Origin: Gracilibacillus caseinilyticus
GTDB lineage: Bacteria; Bacillota; Bacilli; Bacillales; Amphibacillaceae
Assembly: GCF_022919115.1 (NCBI RefSeq)
Contig: NZ_CP095072.1
Location: 2,728,001-2,792,000, forward strand
Length of the DNA stretch: 64,000 nt
Direction of reading: 5' to 3'
This document shows positions 44,845 to 52,167 of this stretch, piece after piece; the stretch's first letter is position 1, and every line of letters starts with the position of its first letter. Both the position numbers and the translations under genes were made by a program. The notes under the pieces were generated by a model, which searched no databases, was not told where the DNA came from, and worked only from the letters and a program-made list of their open reading frames with translations.

Positions 44845-45038
44845 AGCGCAAGCGCCCAGATACTAGGTGGCTTCCTACATCGCCCTACGATAAAGAAGAC
44901 TTGCCGATTGGTGATAACCAGAGGCCTAGTCGACCTTATGCCCTTGGGCGAAAGTCATCAACATCACTTGCTCACCGTGATTCCTTTATCTCAGTTAATG
45001 CCGTCCAGTCGCTACGTTTCTAAACGGGCGCTTGCGCT
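44845..45038. repeat. 194-bp element with 13-bp perfect terminal inverted repeats
   Basis: AGCGCAAGCGCCC (44845-44857) is the exact reverse complement of GGGCGCTTGCGCT (45026-45038). The interior is unusually GC-rich and structured (AGATACTAGGTGGCTTCC, GAGGCCTAGTCGACC, GTCGCTACGTTTC). Two open frames of about 65 codons cross it but have no ribosome binding site. It lies between the R110 copy and the TPP riboswitch. Confidence 0.7.
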
Positions 45039-45124
45039 TTTCTAATGCACTGAAGCAAAGCTGAGTAAATAAAACTTGAAGAAATGATCGAAATATGTCA
45101 AAGTAGATAATGGAAAATTAAATA

Positions 45125-45313
45125 GGAGATGTAGGGGGACCGGTGTTGCCGGTTGAGAAAGTTTCCGTGAGTTACTTGACCCTTAGAACCTGATCTGGTT
45201 AGTACCAGCGTAGGGAACATATGAGATAATTGAATCTATATGCGCCCTAGTCTGCTAAGTCTTGGGTGTTTCTTATATGTTCCCCCAAAAAAGAAAAAAG
45301 GGGGATTTTTTAC
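45125..45313 (+). promoter_or_regulatory. TPP riboswitch with terminator that sequesters the ribosome binding site
   Basis: The THI-box aptamer (about 45,125-45,220) has GTAGGGGGACC, GGTTGAGA, GACCCTTAGAACCTGATCTG and GTACCAGCGTAGGGAA. GGGAACATAT (45213-45222) pairs perfectly with ATATGTTCCC (45275-45284) as antiterminator. TCCCCC (45281-45286) instead pairs with GGGGGA (45300-45305) to form a terminator with following T run. That GGGGGA is also the ribosome binding site of the first gene, so ligand binding would block both transcription and translation. Confidence 0.94.
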
Positions 45314-46291
45314 GTGAAAAAAATAATATTCGCAGCACTTAGTGTATGTTTGGTGTTGGTAGGGTGTGGAGAAGAAGACAGCTCCTCAGAGAAAATGGAG
45401 GACGTAACTCTCGTTTTGGATTGGACACCAAATACCAATCATACTGGATTATATGTGGCCCAATCAAAAGGGTATTTTGAAGAGCAAGGAATGAATGTAG
45501 AAATTGTGATGCCAGGTGAAGCGGGGGCAGATCAAACCGTTGCTTCTGGGAAAGCTGAATTTGGTATCAGCTACCAAGAGTCTGTCACAGAAGCTAGAGT
45601 CCAGGATATTCCACTAGTATCGATTGCAGCAGTGATCCAGCATAATACGTCAGGTTTTGCTTCTCCGGTTGATAAAGGAATTACCTCACCAGCCGACTTT
45701 GCCGGGAAAACTTACGGTGGCTGGGGAGCACCAGTAGAATCTGCTGTGATTGACTCGTTAATGAAACAAGAAGGTGCATCTGTAGAGGATGTAGACATCG
45801 TCAATATGGGTAATACTGATTTCTTTACTGCGGTAGAAAGGGATATTGATTTTGCCTGGATTTATTATGGCTGGACAGGAATCGAAGCAGAATTGCGTGG
45901 AAAAGAATTAAATATGCTTTATTTAACCGATTATTCGGAGAACCTAGATTACTATACACCAGTCATTACAACAAATGAAAATATGATAGAGGAAAATCCG
46001 GAAACGATTAAGAAATTTGTAGTAGCTGTAAGCAAAGGATATCAATTCGCAACCGATAATCCAGACGAAGCTGCAGATATTCTGATTGAAGAGGTACCTG
46101 ATCTAGATGAGGAATTAGTATATGCCAGTCAAAAATGGTTATCACCGAAATATCAAGATGATGCAGATAGATGGGGTGAGCAATCACAAGAAGTATGGCA
46201 GAATTATGCCGACTTTATGTATGAAAATGATCTGTTGGATCGAGAACTAGACGCAGAAGCAGCCTTTACCAATGAATTTTTACCCGAATAG
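45314..46291 (+). CDS. thiY: Thiamine-precursor ABC transporter substrate-binding lipoprotein (ThiY-like)
   Basis: A 325-residue NMT1/THI5-like binding lipoprotein. Signal peptide and lipobox LVGCG (Cys near 17), then LVLDWTPNTNHTGLYVAQSKGYF and GKAEFGISYQESVTEAR, characteristic of ThiY, which binds formylaminopyrimidine (a thiamine breakdown product). The start is GTG 45314, spaced 8 bases from GGGGGA. A longer frame would run back through the terminator. First gene of the TPP-controlled operon. Confidence 0.92.
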   Translation: MKKIIFAALSVCLVLVGCGEEDSSSEKMEDVTLVLDWTPNTNHTGLYVAQSKGYFEEQGMNVEIVMPGEAGADQTVASGKAEFGISYQESVTEARVQDIPLVSIAAVIQHNTSGFASPVDKGITSPADFAGKTYGGWGAPVESAVIDSLMKQEGASVEDVDIVNMGNTDFFTAVERDIDFAWIYYGWTGIEAELRGKELNMLYLTDYSENLDYYTPVITTNENMIEENPETIKKFVVAVSKGYQFATDNPDEAADILIEEVPDLDEELVYASQKWLSPKYQDDADRWGEQSQEVWQNYADFMYENDLLDRELDAEAAFTNEFLPE

Positions 46292-46302
46292 GAGGGAGTA
46301 TG

Positions 46303-46596
46303 ATGGCAGAAGCATTAGTGAGTATACAAATTATACCAAAAACACCGAATGGAGAAGAGTCGATTCCATTTGTCGATGAAGCAATTTCTATTATTGATCA
46401 ATCGGATGTTAACTACCATGTAGGACCATTAGAAACAACGATGGAAGGGGAGTTATCCGAGTTGTTCGCTGTTATCGAAAAAATGAATCAGCGCATGCAT
46501 CAGTTAAATTGCCCCAGTGTAATATCGCAAGTGAAAATTTATTCGCGTCAAGATCGCCAGGCATCGATGACAGAATTAACGAAAAAATATCGTTAG
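46303..46596 (+). CDS. Thiamine-binding YkoF/MTH1187-like protein
   Basis: A 97-residue single ferredoxin-like domain: ALVSIQIIPKTPNGEESIPFVD, then INYHVGPLETTMEGEL-type residues and FAVIEKMNQRMHQL. This matches the MTH1187/YkoF thiamine-binding superfamily (YkoF has two such domains). Its position between thiY and the permease supports a role in thiamine or pyrimidine salvage. AGGAGGGAG precedes two adjacent ATGs. Confidence 0.85.
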   Translation: MAEALVSIQIIPKTPNGEESIPFVDEAISIIDQSDVNYHVGPLETTMEGELSELFAVIEKMNQRMHQLNCPSVISQVKIYSRQDRQASMTELTKKYR

Positions 46597-46597
46597 A

Positions 46598-46690
46598 ATG
46601 GAAAGTGGCCATAAAATGGGCGAAAGTAACCATAAAAGTATAAAGAGTGGCCATAGAACACTTGAAAGTGGCCATGAAAAAATTGAGGTA
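46598..46690 (+). repeat. 21-bp minisatellite encoding ESGHxxx heptads before the permease
   Basis: Four imperfect 21-base units (GAAAGTGGCCATAAAATGG and variants) fill the space between the YkoF-like stop and the permease start. All four stay in frame with the permease and would encode ESGHKMG, ESNHKSI, KSGHRTL and ESGHEKI. An ATG at 46598 lies one base after the previous stop. Confidence 0.85.
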
Positions 46691-46696
46691 GGTTTT

Positions 46697-47455
46697 ATGT
46701 GGAGAAAGTTATCATTACCAGTCATTATGATCGTCGGTATTCTACTTGTCTGGGAAGGATCCAGCCGATTTTTTCAAATACCTAGCTGGATTCTTCCTGC
46801 TCCAACAGAAATAGTGACAGAAGCAATACAAGGCTGGACGAATTTTCAGCAGCATGTTTGGGCGACGGTAAGTCTTACAACTGGTGGTTTTATTATAGGT
46901 ACCGTGTTTGGTCTGGCGATCGCAATGCTCCTTCATTTATTGCCAAAAGTTAGAGAAGCTGTTTATCCATTGTTGATTTTATCTCAGAACATACCAATCA
47001 TTGTTCTTGCTCCGCTTCTCGTTATTTGGTTCGGCTTTGGAATTACGCCAAAATTGCTCATTATTACGTTAGTTTGCTTTTTTCCAATTGCTGTCTCCAC
47101 CTTAGACGGCTTCAATCAAACAGAGGCGGAATTGATTCATTATATGAAAATGGCTGGTGCAACCAAAAAACAAGTATTTACCAAGTTAGAATTACCGCAC
47201 GCTGTACCGCAGATCTTTTCTGGTTTAAAGATATCGGCTACGTACAGTGTGATGGGGGCCGTAATATCAGAGTGGCTTGGTGCCAATAAAGGAATAGGTG
47301 TCTATATGACGTTGGCATCTTCTTCGTTTAGAACGGACCGCGTATTTGTAGCTATTTTTATTATCATGTTATTATGTTTTGTTTTCTTTTCGATTATTAT
47401 TGGCTTAGAAAAAATGATTTTAAAATGGCGTCCATCTAAGGAGGAGTCATTATGA
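46697..47455 (+). CDS. thiX: Thiamine-precursor ABC transporter permease (ThiX-like)
   Basis: A 252-residue binding-protein-dependent permease with about six membrane segments. The EAA loop is LIHYMKMAGATKKQVFTKLELPHAVPQIFSGLKI near residues 155-188, and LPAPTEIV is near 32-39, typical of the SsuC/TauC/ThiX group. The ATG at 46697 follows TGAGGTAGG. Starting at 46598 instead would add 33 residues of SGH heptads. It overlaps the ATPase gene by 4 bases (ATGA). Confidence 0.9.
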   Translation: MWRKLSLPVIMIVGILLVWEGSSRFFQIPSWILPAPTEIVTEAIQGWTNFQQHVWATVSLTTGGFIIGTVFGLAIAMLLHLLPKVREAVYPLLILSQNIPIIVLAPLLVIWFGFGITPKLLIITLVCFFPIAVSTLDGFNQTEAELIHYMKMAGATKKQVFTKLELPHAVPQIFSGLKISATYSVMGAVISEWLGANKGIGVYMTLASSSFRTDRVFVAIFIIMLLCFVFFSIIIGLEKMILKWRPSKEESL

Positions 47456-48195
47456 GTACGTTAGAATTAGTCAACATAAGTAAGAAGTTTCAGTCACAAC
47501 AAGTGCTTTCTAATGTCAATCTAAAGGTTCGAAATGGTGAATTTGTGTCACTGTTAGGACCTTCCGGGAGTGGGAAGAGTACCATTTTTCATTTGATAGG
47601 TGGGTTATATTTACCTGATCAAGGAAGCATTCGTTTAAATAATCAGGAAATAAGCGGTCAAAAAGGATCGATTAGTTATATGCCACAGACGCCGTCCTTA
47701 TTGCCGTGGAGAACGGTTTTAGAGAATGTTATACTTGGGGCTGAATTGCATCAGAAACCGGATAAACACAGAGCCGAGGAAATGCTTGAGCGGGCAGGAT
47801 TAATTGAATATAGCGAAGCATACCCTCATGAATTATCAGGGGGGATGCGGCAGCGAGTTGCATTTGTGCGAAGTATCTTAAGTCCGCAGCCGTTCATTTG
47901 TCTGGACGAGCCTTTCTCTGCACTGGATGAATTTACGAGATTGGACATGCAAAAGTGGCTATTATCGATCTGGGAGGAGGAGCGGCCATCCGTATTATTT
48001 GTCACACATAATATTGAAGAAGCCATCTTCCTTTCCGATCGTATTCTGGTATTGGGTGCAAAACCTGCTCAAGTTAAAGCCGAATTTACAGTGGATTTTG
48101 CACGTCCCAGAAAAGAAGGAGTTACGTTAACGACAGAGTTCTTGCAATTGAAAAAGAATATTTATCAAACATTGCGTGGTGAATTAGATGATTGA
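47452..48195 (+). CDS. thiZ: Thiamine-precursor ABC transporter ATPase (ThiZ-like)
   Basis: A 247-residue ABC ATPase: Walker A GPSGSGKST near 36-44, signature LSGGMRQRV near 127-135, Walker B FICLDEPF near 146-153, VLFVTHNIEEAIFLSDR after it. SSUB/TAUB/ThiZ-type with YMPQTPSLLPWRTVLENV. Overlaps both neighbours by a few bases, so tightly coupled in the TPP-controlled operon. Confidence 0.92.
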   Translation: MSTLELVNISKKFQSQQVLSNVNLKVRNGEFVSLLGPSGSGKSTIFHLIGGLYLPDQGSIRLNNQEISGQKGSISYMPQTPSLLPWRTVLENVILGAELHQKPDKHRAEEMLERAGLIEYSEAYPHELSGGMRQRVAFVRSILSPQPFICLDEPFSALDEFTRLDMQKWLLSIWEEERPSVLFVTHNIEEAIFLSDRILVLGAKPAQVKAEFTVDFARPRKEGVTLTTEFLQLKKNIYQTLRGELDD

Positions 48196-48946
48196 TAGCC
48201 ATATTCATCTGGACTGGTATCAGGGAGATGAACAGAAACAAATACTGAAGAGCAAATCTATTGAAGGGTTCATTGCTGTATCAAGTGATTTGAAGAGTTG
48301 TCAAAAAGTGGCGCAGTTAGCTGCTCAACATGCTTTTGTTTTTCCCGCTTTTGGATGGCATCCTGAACAGCCTCTTCCAAATGAAGTGGAATTACAAGCG
48401 ATTTTTGATTTAATCAGAGAGCACGCTGACCAGATTGCAGCTATCGGAGAAGTTGGTCTGCCCTATTACAGTAAGAAAAAGAATCCATCTCTTCCGATTG
48501 ATCCTTACATTTCGATTTTGGAACGTTTTATCATAAGTGCAAAAGACCTCGATCTCCCTATCGTATTGCACGCCGTTTATGAAGATGCTGATATCGTTTG
48601 TGATCTATTAGAAAAGCATCATGTGGTTCGTGCTCATTTTCATTGGTTTAAAGGGTCAGCTGCCACCATGAACAGGATAATAGATAACGAATATTTTATC
48701 TCGGTTACTCCTGACTGTCTCTACGAAGATGAAATACAGCAAATAATACGGTGCTTTCCATTGGAGTTAATAATGATAGAAACAGATGGACCATGGCCAT
48801 TTGAAGGTCCATTCGAGGGTCGCATGACACACCCTGAAATGATGAGAGACTCTCTTACTACCATTGCTGCAATTAAACAGCTTCCAGTGACCGAGGTGGA
48901 GGAAATAATAGAACGAAATACACGGGCGTTTTATTGTCTTGAATAA
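48188..48946 (+). CDS. TatD family metal-dependent hydrolase in the thiamine operon
   Basis: A 252-residue TatD-type amidohydrolase. Metal ligands: IDSHIHLDW (residues 2-10), AIGEVGLPY near 92-100, VLHAVYEDA near 123-131, HFHWFKG near 151-157 and IETDGPWPF near 197-205. TatD proteins are usually metal-dependent DNases or deacylases. It overlaps the ThiZ gene by 8 bases and is followed by a terminator. Being last in a TPP-controlled transport operon suggests a role in hydrolysing the imported pyrimidine, but that is inference. Confidence 0.88.
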   Translation: MIDSHIHLDWYQGDEQKQILKSKSIEGFIAVSSDLKSCQKVAQLAAQHAFVFPAFGWHPEQPLPNEVELQAIFDLIREHADQIAAIGEVGLPYYSKKKNPSLPIDPYISILERFIISAKDLDLPIVLHAVYEDADIVCDLLEKHHVVRAHFHWFKGSAATMNRIIDNEYFISVTPDCLYEDEIQQIIRCFPLELIMIETDGPWPFEGPFEGRMTHPEMMRDSLTTIAAIKQLPVTEVEEIIERNTRAFYCLE

Positions 48947-48962
48947 GACCGGATATCATTTG

Positions 48963-48999
48963 GCAGCAATCATCTTGCTATGATGATTGCTGCTTTTTG
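48963..48999 (+). terminator. Terminator of the thiamine-precursor operon
   Basis: GCAGCAATCATC (48963-48974) pairs with GATGATTGCTGC (48982-48993), then TTTTT. Confidence 0.92.
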
Positions 49000-49024
49000 A
49001 TGGATGATAATTTTCTATAATCAA

Positions 49025-49170
49025 ACGGAAGAGACTACTCCCACAGCGCCGAACGCCTGTACAAGGCACATCTTCAAGCGTGTCAAAGTGCCAAGCGTCA
49101 GAACAAGCACAACTTCTTGCGGGATGGACTTCCCAAAAGCGTCATATGTCTGAACATTGACTAACACCAA
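49025..49170. repeat. Diverged hairpin-type intergenic repeat
   Basis: ATCTTCAAGCGTGTCAAAGT, AGCGTCAGAACAAGCACAAC, TTCTTGCGGGATGG and CATATGTCTGAAC recall the half-units of the 17.5 kb repeat, but are strongly diverged. No coding potential. Confidence 0.35.
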
Positions 49171-49222
49171 AACCGCTGAACTAGCCTAACTAGAAACAGT
49201 ACGATTTCGGTTAAGCCTAAAA

Positions 49223-49890
49223 TCATTCACATGCGACACCATCAAGATCTCGATCCAAATGTTTTCCATATCCCTTATCTCCCTGATATAAAGGAGTGAC
49301 TTCTGCTGTTTCTGCCTCTGAACAACTTCTATATATTTTTTCATCGGCATCAGTTTCTTCTATATGATGGAAACCATCCTCAGTTACATAATCCTCTATA
49401 CTCCAAATTCCAATTTCATCAGCTTGAGCCTCTTGCTCCGCCTGTTCCATCCAGGTTTGATGGGTATAAGGAGGGTCATACACATATGCGTATCTAGCAA
49501 GACCATTTTCTAATAATAATTGATTGAAGTTTTCTCCATTTATCCAAATATAACCGAGCAGACGATCATATTTATCTCGTTTCGGTCCATCGAATTCCAC
49601 TTGAACGGTTTCTCCTGCTAGTATTTCTTCTGCAAAGTCTGAAGCTTCCTCTCCGAATGGCTGTTTTGGTAAATCAGGATGTTTCGTTTCAGGGGTTCCA
49701 CTAAAAGCAATCGAATATTCTCCTCTTTACCGTCTATTTCAATTTTTATCGTATCACCATCCACCACACGAATAACCTTCGCCTCAGCATCATACGCACC
49801 TTCACTGATGCTTTCCATTGTAGCGAGGTCGCAGCTGGTAAGAAAAATACCAGTTAGAAGTAATAATGTTAACGCTATTTTTTGAAACAT
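49223..49890 (-). pseudogene. Staphylococcal-nuclease-like lipoprotein with excalibur domain, frameshifted
   Basis: Two frames together make one protein: start MFQKIALTLLLLTG at 49890 with lipobox LTSCD, then AKVIRVVDGDTIKIEIDG. The frame breaks near 49,697 in GTGGAACCCCTGAAACG: restoring one base gives the conserved 'TPETKHPDLPKQPFGEEA' and the rest. The second part carries GPKRDKYDRLLGYIW and LLENGLARYAYVYDPPY and a C-terminal excalibur motif, DRDLDGVACE. The intact enzyme would be a secreted thermonuclease (YncB/NucI type) of about 222 residues. A real single-base deletion or a sequencing indel could explain it. Confidence 0.88.
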
Positions 49891-49977
49891 GCTTGCACCG
49901 TCCTCTATATCTTTATACGCATTGAAAAATAGTTTACTATAGTACATGACAATTGAAAAGATAAAGTGAGGACTATG

Positions 49978-50475
49978 ATGAAAAAATGGTTGCTGATAGT
50001 GTTTGCTGTTTGGTGTCTATGGTTCTTTATTCCTACCTCATACATAGTGATCGATGGATGGACAGATGAGAATAAGAAAGGAGATCTTGGTGTGGTATTT
50101 GGCAATAAGGTTAATGAAGATGGTAGTTTGTCGGATCGTTTAAAAGCAAGATTAGATAAAGCACTTGAATACTATCAATCAGAAATGATCGAAATAATAC
50201 TTGTAAGCGGCGGAGTAGGTAAAGAAGGCTATGATGAAGCAAAAGTGATGGAGGAATACTTGATTCGCAAAGGAGTGAATTCAGAAGATATTTTTGTTGA
50301 CAGTGAGGGATATAATACAAGAATGACAGCAGAAAATAGTTATCGTATAGCTAATGTGAATCAGCTGCCGGTTCAAAGTGTAACGGTTATCACACAATAT
50401 TTTCATATTACTAGAGCGAAATTTACTATGAAGCAGGCTGATTTTCAAGATGCTGCAGGGACTCATGCGGAATAG
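49978..50475 (+). CDS. YdcF/SanA-like DUF218 protein, C-terminally truncated by a deletion
   Basis: A 165-residue frame: a signal-anchor (residues 2-20), then DLGVVFGNKVNEDGSLSDRLKARLDKALEYY, LVSGGVGKEGYDEAKVMEEYL, YNTRMTAENSYR and VITQYFHITRAK, all DUF218. It stops at TAG after THAE. In another frame the normal ending VYSIIREFPAFYKYWLLSE follows to 50,537. Relatives read '-EWRDVYSI-REFPAFYKY-', so four bases (consistent with GGAG) seem lost at about 50,474. The product, if made, lacks about 20 C-terminal residues. Confidence 0.8.
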   Translation: MKKWLLIVFAVWCLWFFIPTSYIVIDGWTDENKKGDLGVVFGNKVNEDGSLSDRLKARLDKALEYYQSEMIEIILVSGGVGKEGYDEAKVMEEYLIRKGVNSEDIFVDSEGYNTRMTAENSYRIANVNQLPVQSVTVITQYFHITRAKFTMKQADFQDAAGTHAE

Positions 50476-50692
50476 ACGTCTATTCGATTATACGTGAATT
50501 TCCCGCTTTCTATAAATACTGGCTATTGTCAGAGTAGATTATGAAAATTTTGTGAAGGTTGTTAAACATCGGTAGTATTTCCAATTAGAATCGTTATAAT
50601 GGTAAAGTAGATATTGTTAGATTAAAAAGGTTCTGTTCTGGATATAAATGTATAATGTTACATAAGAACAGACTTGAAAGGAGCTTATATTG

Positions 50693-51067
50693 ATGAAAAA
50701 ACTAGTCCTAATATGCTTAACTCTTACACTTGCTCTGATTTTAGTAGCTTGTGGTGCCGGGGAAGAAGACAATGCCAGTGATAATAACCAGGATTCTGCA
50801 GCAACTGGCAGCGGCGAAACGGTTGATCTGATTGCGACGAACTGGAAATTTGATCAGGAAGAATATACAGTGCCAGCAGGTGAAGTGACGGTTAATCTCA
50901 CGAGTAAAGAAGGGTTTCATGGTATTGTGATTGAAAATAGCGATGTGTCTATTGAAGGGGAAGGATCAGCTACTACAACGCTTGAACCTGGTGAATATAC
51001 CATTAGATGTTCTGTTCCATGCGGCACGGGTCACAGCGAAATGACCGCTACACTTGTAGTACAATAA
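50693..51067 (+). CDS. Lipoprotein with CuA-type cupredoxin domain
   Basis: A 124-residue lipoprotein: signal peptide and lipobox LVACG (Cys near 20), an acidic Asp/Ser linker, then one cupredoxin domain. Its copper loop RCSVPCGTGHSEM (CX3CX3HX2M), together with His in GFHGIVIE, matches the binuclear CuA site of cytochrome oxidase subunit II. The usual Glu between the Cys residues is replaced by Val-Pro. No transmembrane hairpin is present. Start 50693 with AAAGGAGC upstream. Role unknown: electron carrier or copper donor. Confidence 0.85.
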   Translation: MKKLVLICLTLTLALILVACGAGEEDNASDNNQDSAATGSGETVDLIATNWKFDQEEYTVPAGEVTVNLTSKEGFHGIVIENSDVSIEGEGSATTTLEPGEYTIRCSVPCGTGHSEMTATLVVQ

Positions 51068-51075
51068 ACTAATAG

Positions 51076-51127
51076 TAAAGGGATGGATTCTGCGTTGTCA
51101 CGGCAACAAACAATCCGTCCTTTTTTG
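51076..51127 (+). terminator. Terminator of the CuA-type lipoprotein gene
   Basis: AAAGGGATGGATT pairs with AATCCGTCCTTTTTT across a loop that contains its own GTTGTCACGGCAAC hairpin. Confidence 0.75.
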
Positions 51128-51149
51128 TGCTAAACAAGTAAAGTATATA

Positions 51150-51300
51150 ATTACCTCATTAAAGCAGAATACCAAAGTTAGCTAAAATCGTGCCCTACAG
51201 GACGCGGAGCATATTTCCGGAGCTTTGCTATGCATATAAAATATTTCAAAATTACCACATTGTAATATAGTTTCACCTGACATAATCCCTATTATTTATA
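51150..51300. repeat. MITE-like intergenic repeat, copy G (left end degraded)
   Basis: GTGCCCTACAGGACGCGGAG and CCGGAGCTTTGCTATGC match the interior of copies C and E. The right end ACCTGACATAATCCCTATTA is recognisable; the left inverted repeat is not. From 51,301 to 51,462 only AT-rich DNA and the next gene's ribosome binding site are seen. Confidence 0.6.
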
Positions 51301-51462
51301 GATAGCCTTATATATGCTTAAGTTAGTTATGACTGTGTGGGGTTAAATCCGGCTTTTATTACTATCCGTATCAAATTACCAAATAGGAATGCGTTGATGC
51401 CGGGAACAGGATGATGTTAAACTGTATAGTAGGAATGGAATATTCGAAGGAATGAGGTTACT

Positions 51463-52149
51463 ATGAGTATCGAAATTTTGTATGAAGATAATCATTTACT
51501 GATGGTTGAAAAACCGGTCAATTTGCCGGTTCAACAAGACCAAAGTAATGATGATGACTTATTAAATATATTGAAAGATGATATCAAATACCGCTATCAG
51601 AAACCTGGAAACGTCTACTTAGGGCTTGTTCACCGTTTAGATCGGCCAGTTGGAGGAGCGATGGTCTTCGCAAAAACATCAAAAGCAGCTTCCCGACTAT
51701 CCGATACAATTCGCAAAAATGAAATAGACAAAACCTATTTGGCGGTTGTCAGAGGAGTTCCGGATGAAGCAACTGGCTATCTTGTTGATTATCTGGTAAA
51801 GGATAAAAAGCGAAACAAGGTTTCGGTGACATCATCGCAAACGAAGCAGGCAAAAAAAGCAGAGTTAGGCTACGAGCTTTTAGCAAGTGAAAATGGATTA
51901 AGCTTAGTGAAAATTCATCTTTACACGGGAAGGCCACATCAAATCCGTGTTCAGTTTGCTTCACGTAATATGCCGCTTTTTGGAGACCAAAAATATGGAT
52001 CCAAACAAAATAAACCTGGACAGCAGATTTCATTATGGTCGCATCGGTTACGTTTTTATCATCCTGTTCGCCAAGAAGAAATTAGCAAAAAATCATTCCC
52101 TCCAGACAAGTATCCATGGTCGAAGTGGAATGATATTTTGTATGCATAA
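51463..52149 (+). CDS. RluA family pseudouridine synthase
   Basis: A 228-residue RluA-type enzyme without an S4 domain. Catalytic Asp is in LVHRLDRPVGGAMVFAKT near residues 49-66. LLMVEKPVNLPVQ is at 12-24, and HLYTGRPHQIRVQFA is near 148-162, the family substrate-binding motif. It isomerises uridine in rRNA or tRNA; the target is not predictable. The gap to the next gene is only 18 bases. Confidence 0.9.
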   Translation: MSIEILYEDNHLLMVEKPVNLPVQQDQSNDDDLLNILKDDIKYRYQKPGNVYLGLVHRLDRPVGGAMVFAKTSKAASRLSDTIRKNEIDKTYLAVVRGVPDEATGYLVDYLVKDKKRNKVSVTSSQTKQAKKAELGYELLASENGLSLVKIHLYTGRPHQIRVQFASRNMPLFGDQKYGSKQNKPGQQISLWSHRLRFYHPVRQEEISKKSFPPDKYPWSKWNDILYA

Positions 52150-52167
52150 TGGGAGAGGATGAAAGAA

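Noticed and set aside
44829..45045. Two overlapping open frames of 64-68 codons
   Set aside because: Both lie inside the 194-bp inverted-repeat element, have no ribosome binding site and no recognisable protein features.
46598..46690. Repeat block as a CRISPR or operator array
   Set aside because: The 21-bp units are contiguous, in frame with the permease and too diverged for a CRISPR repeat.
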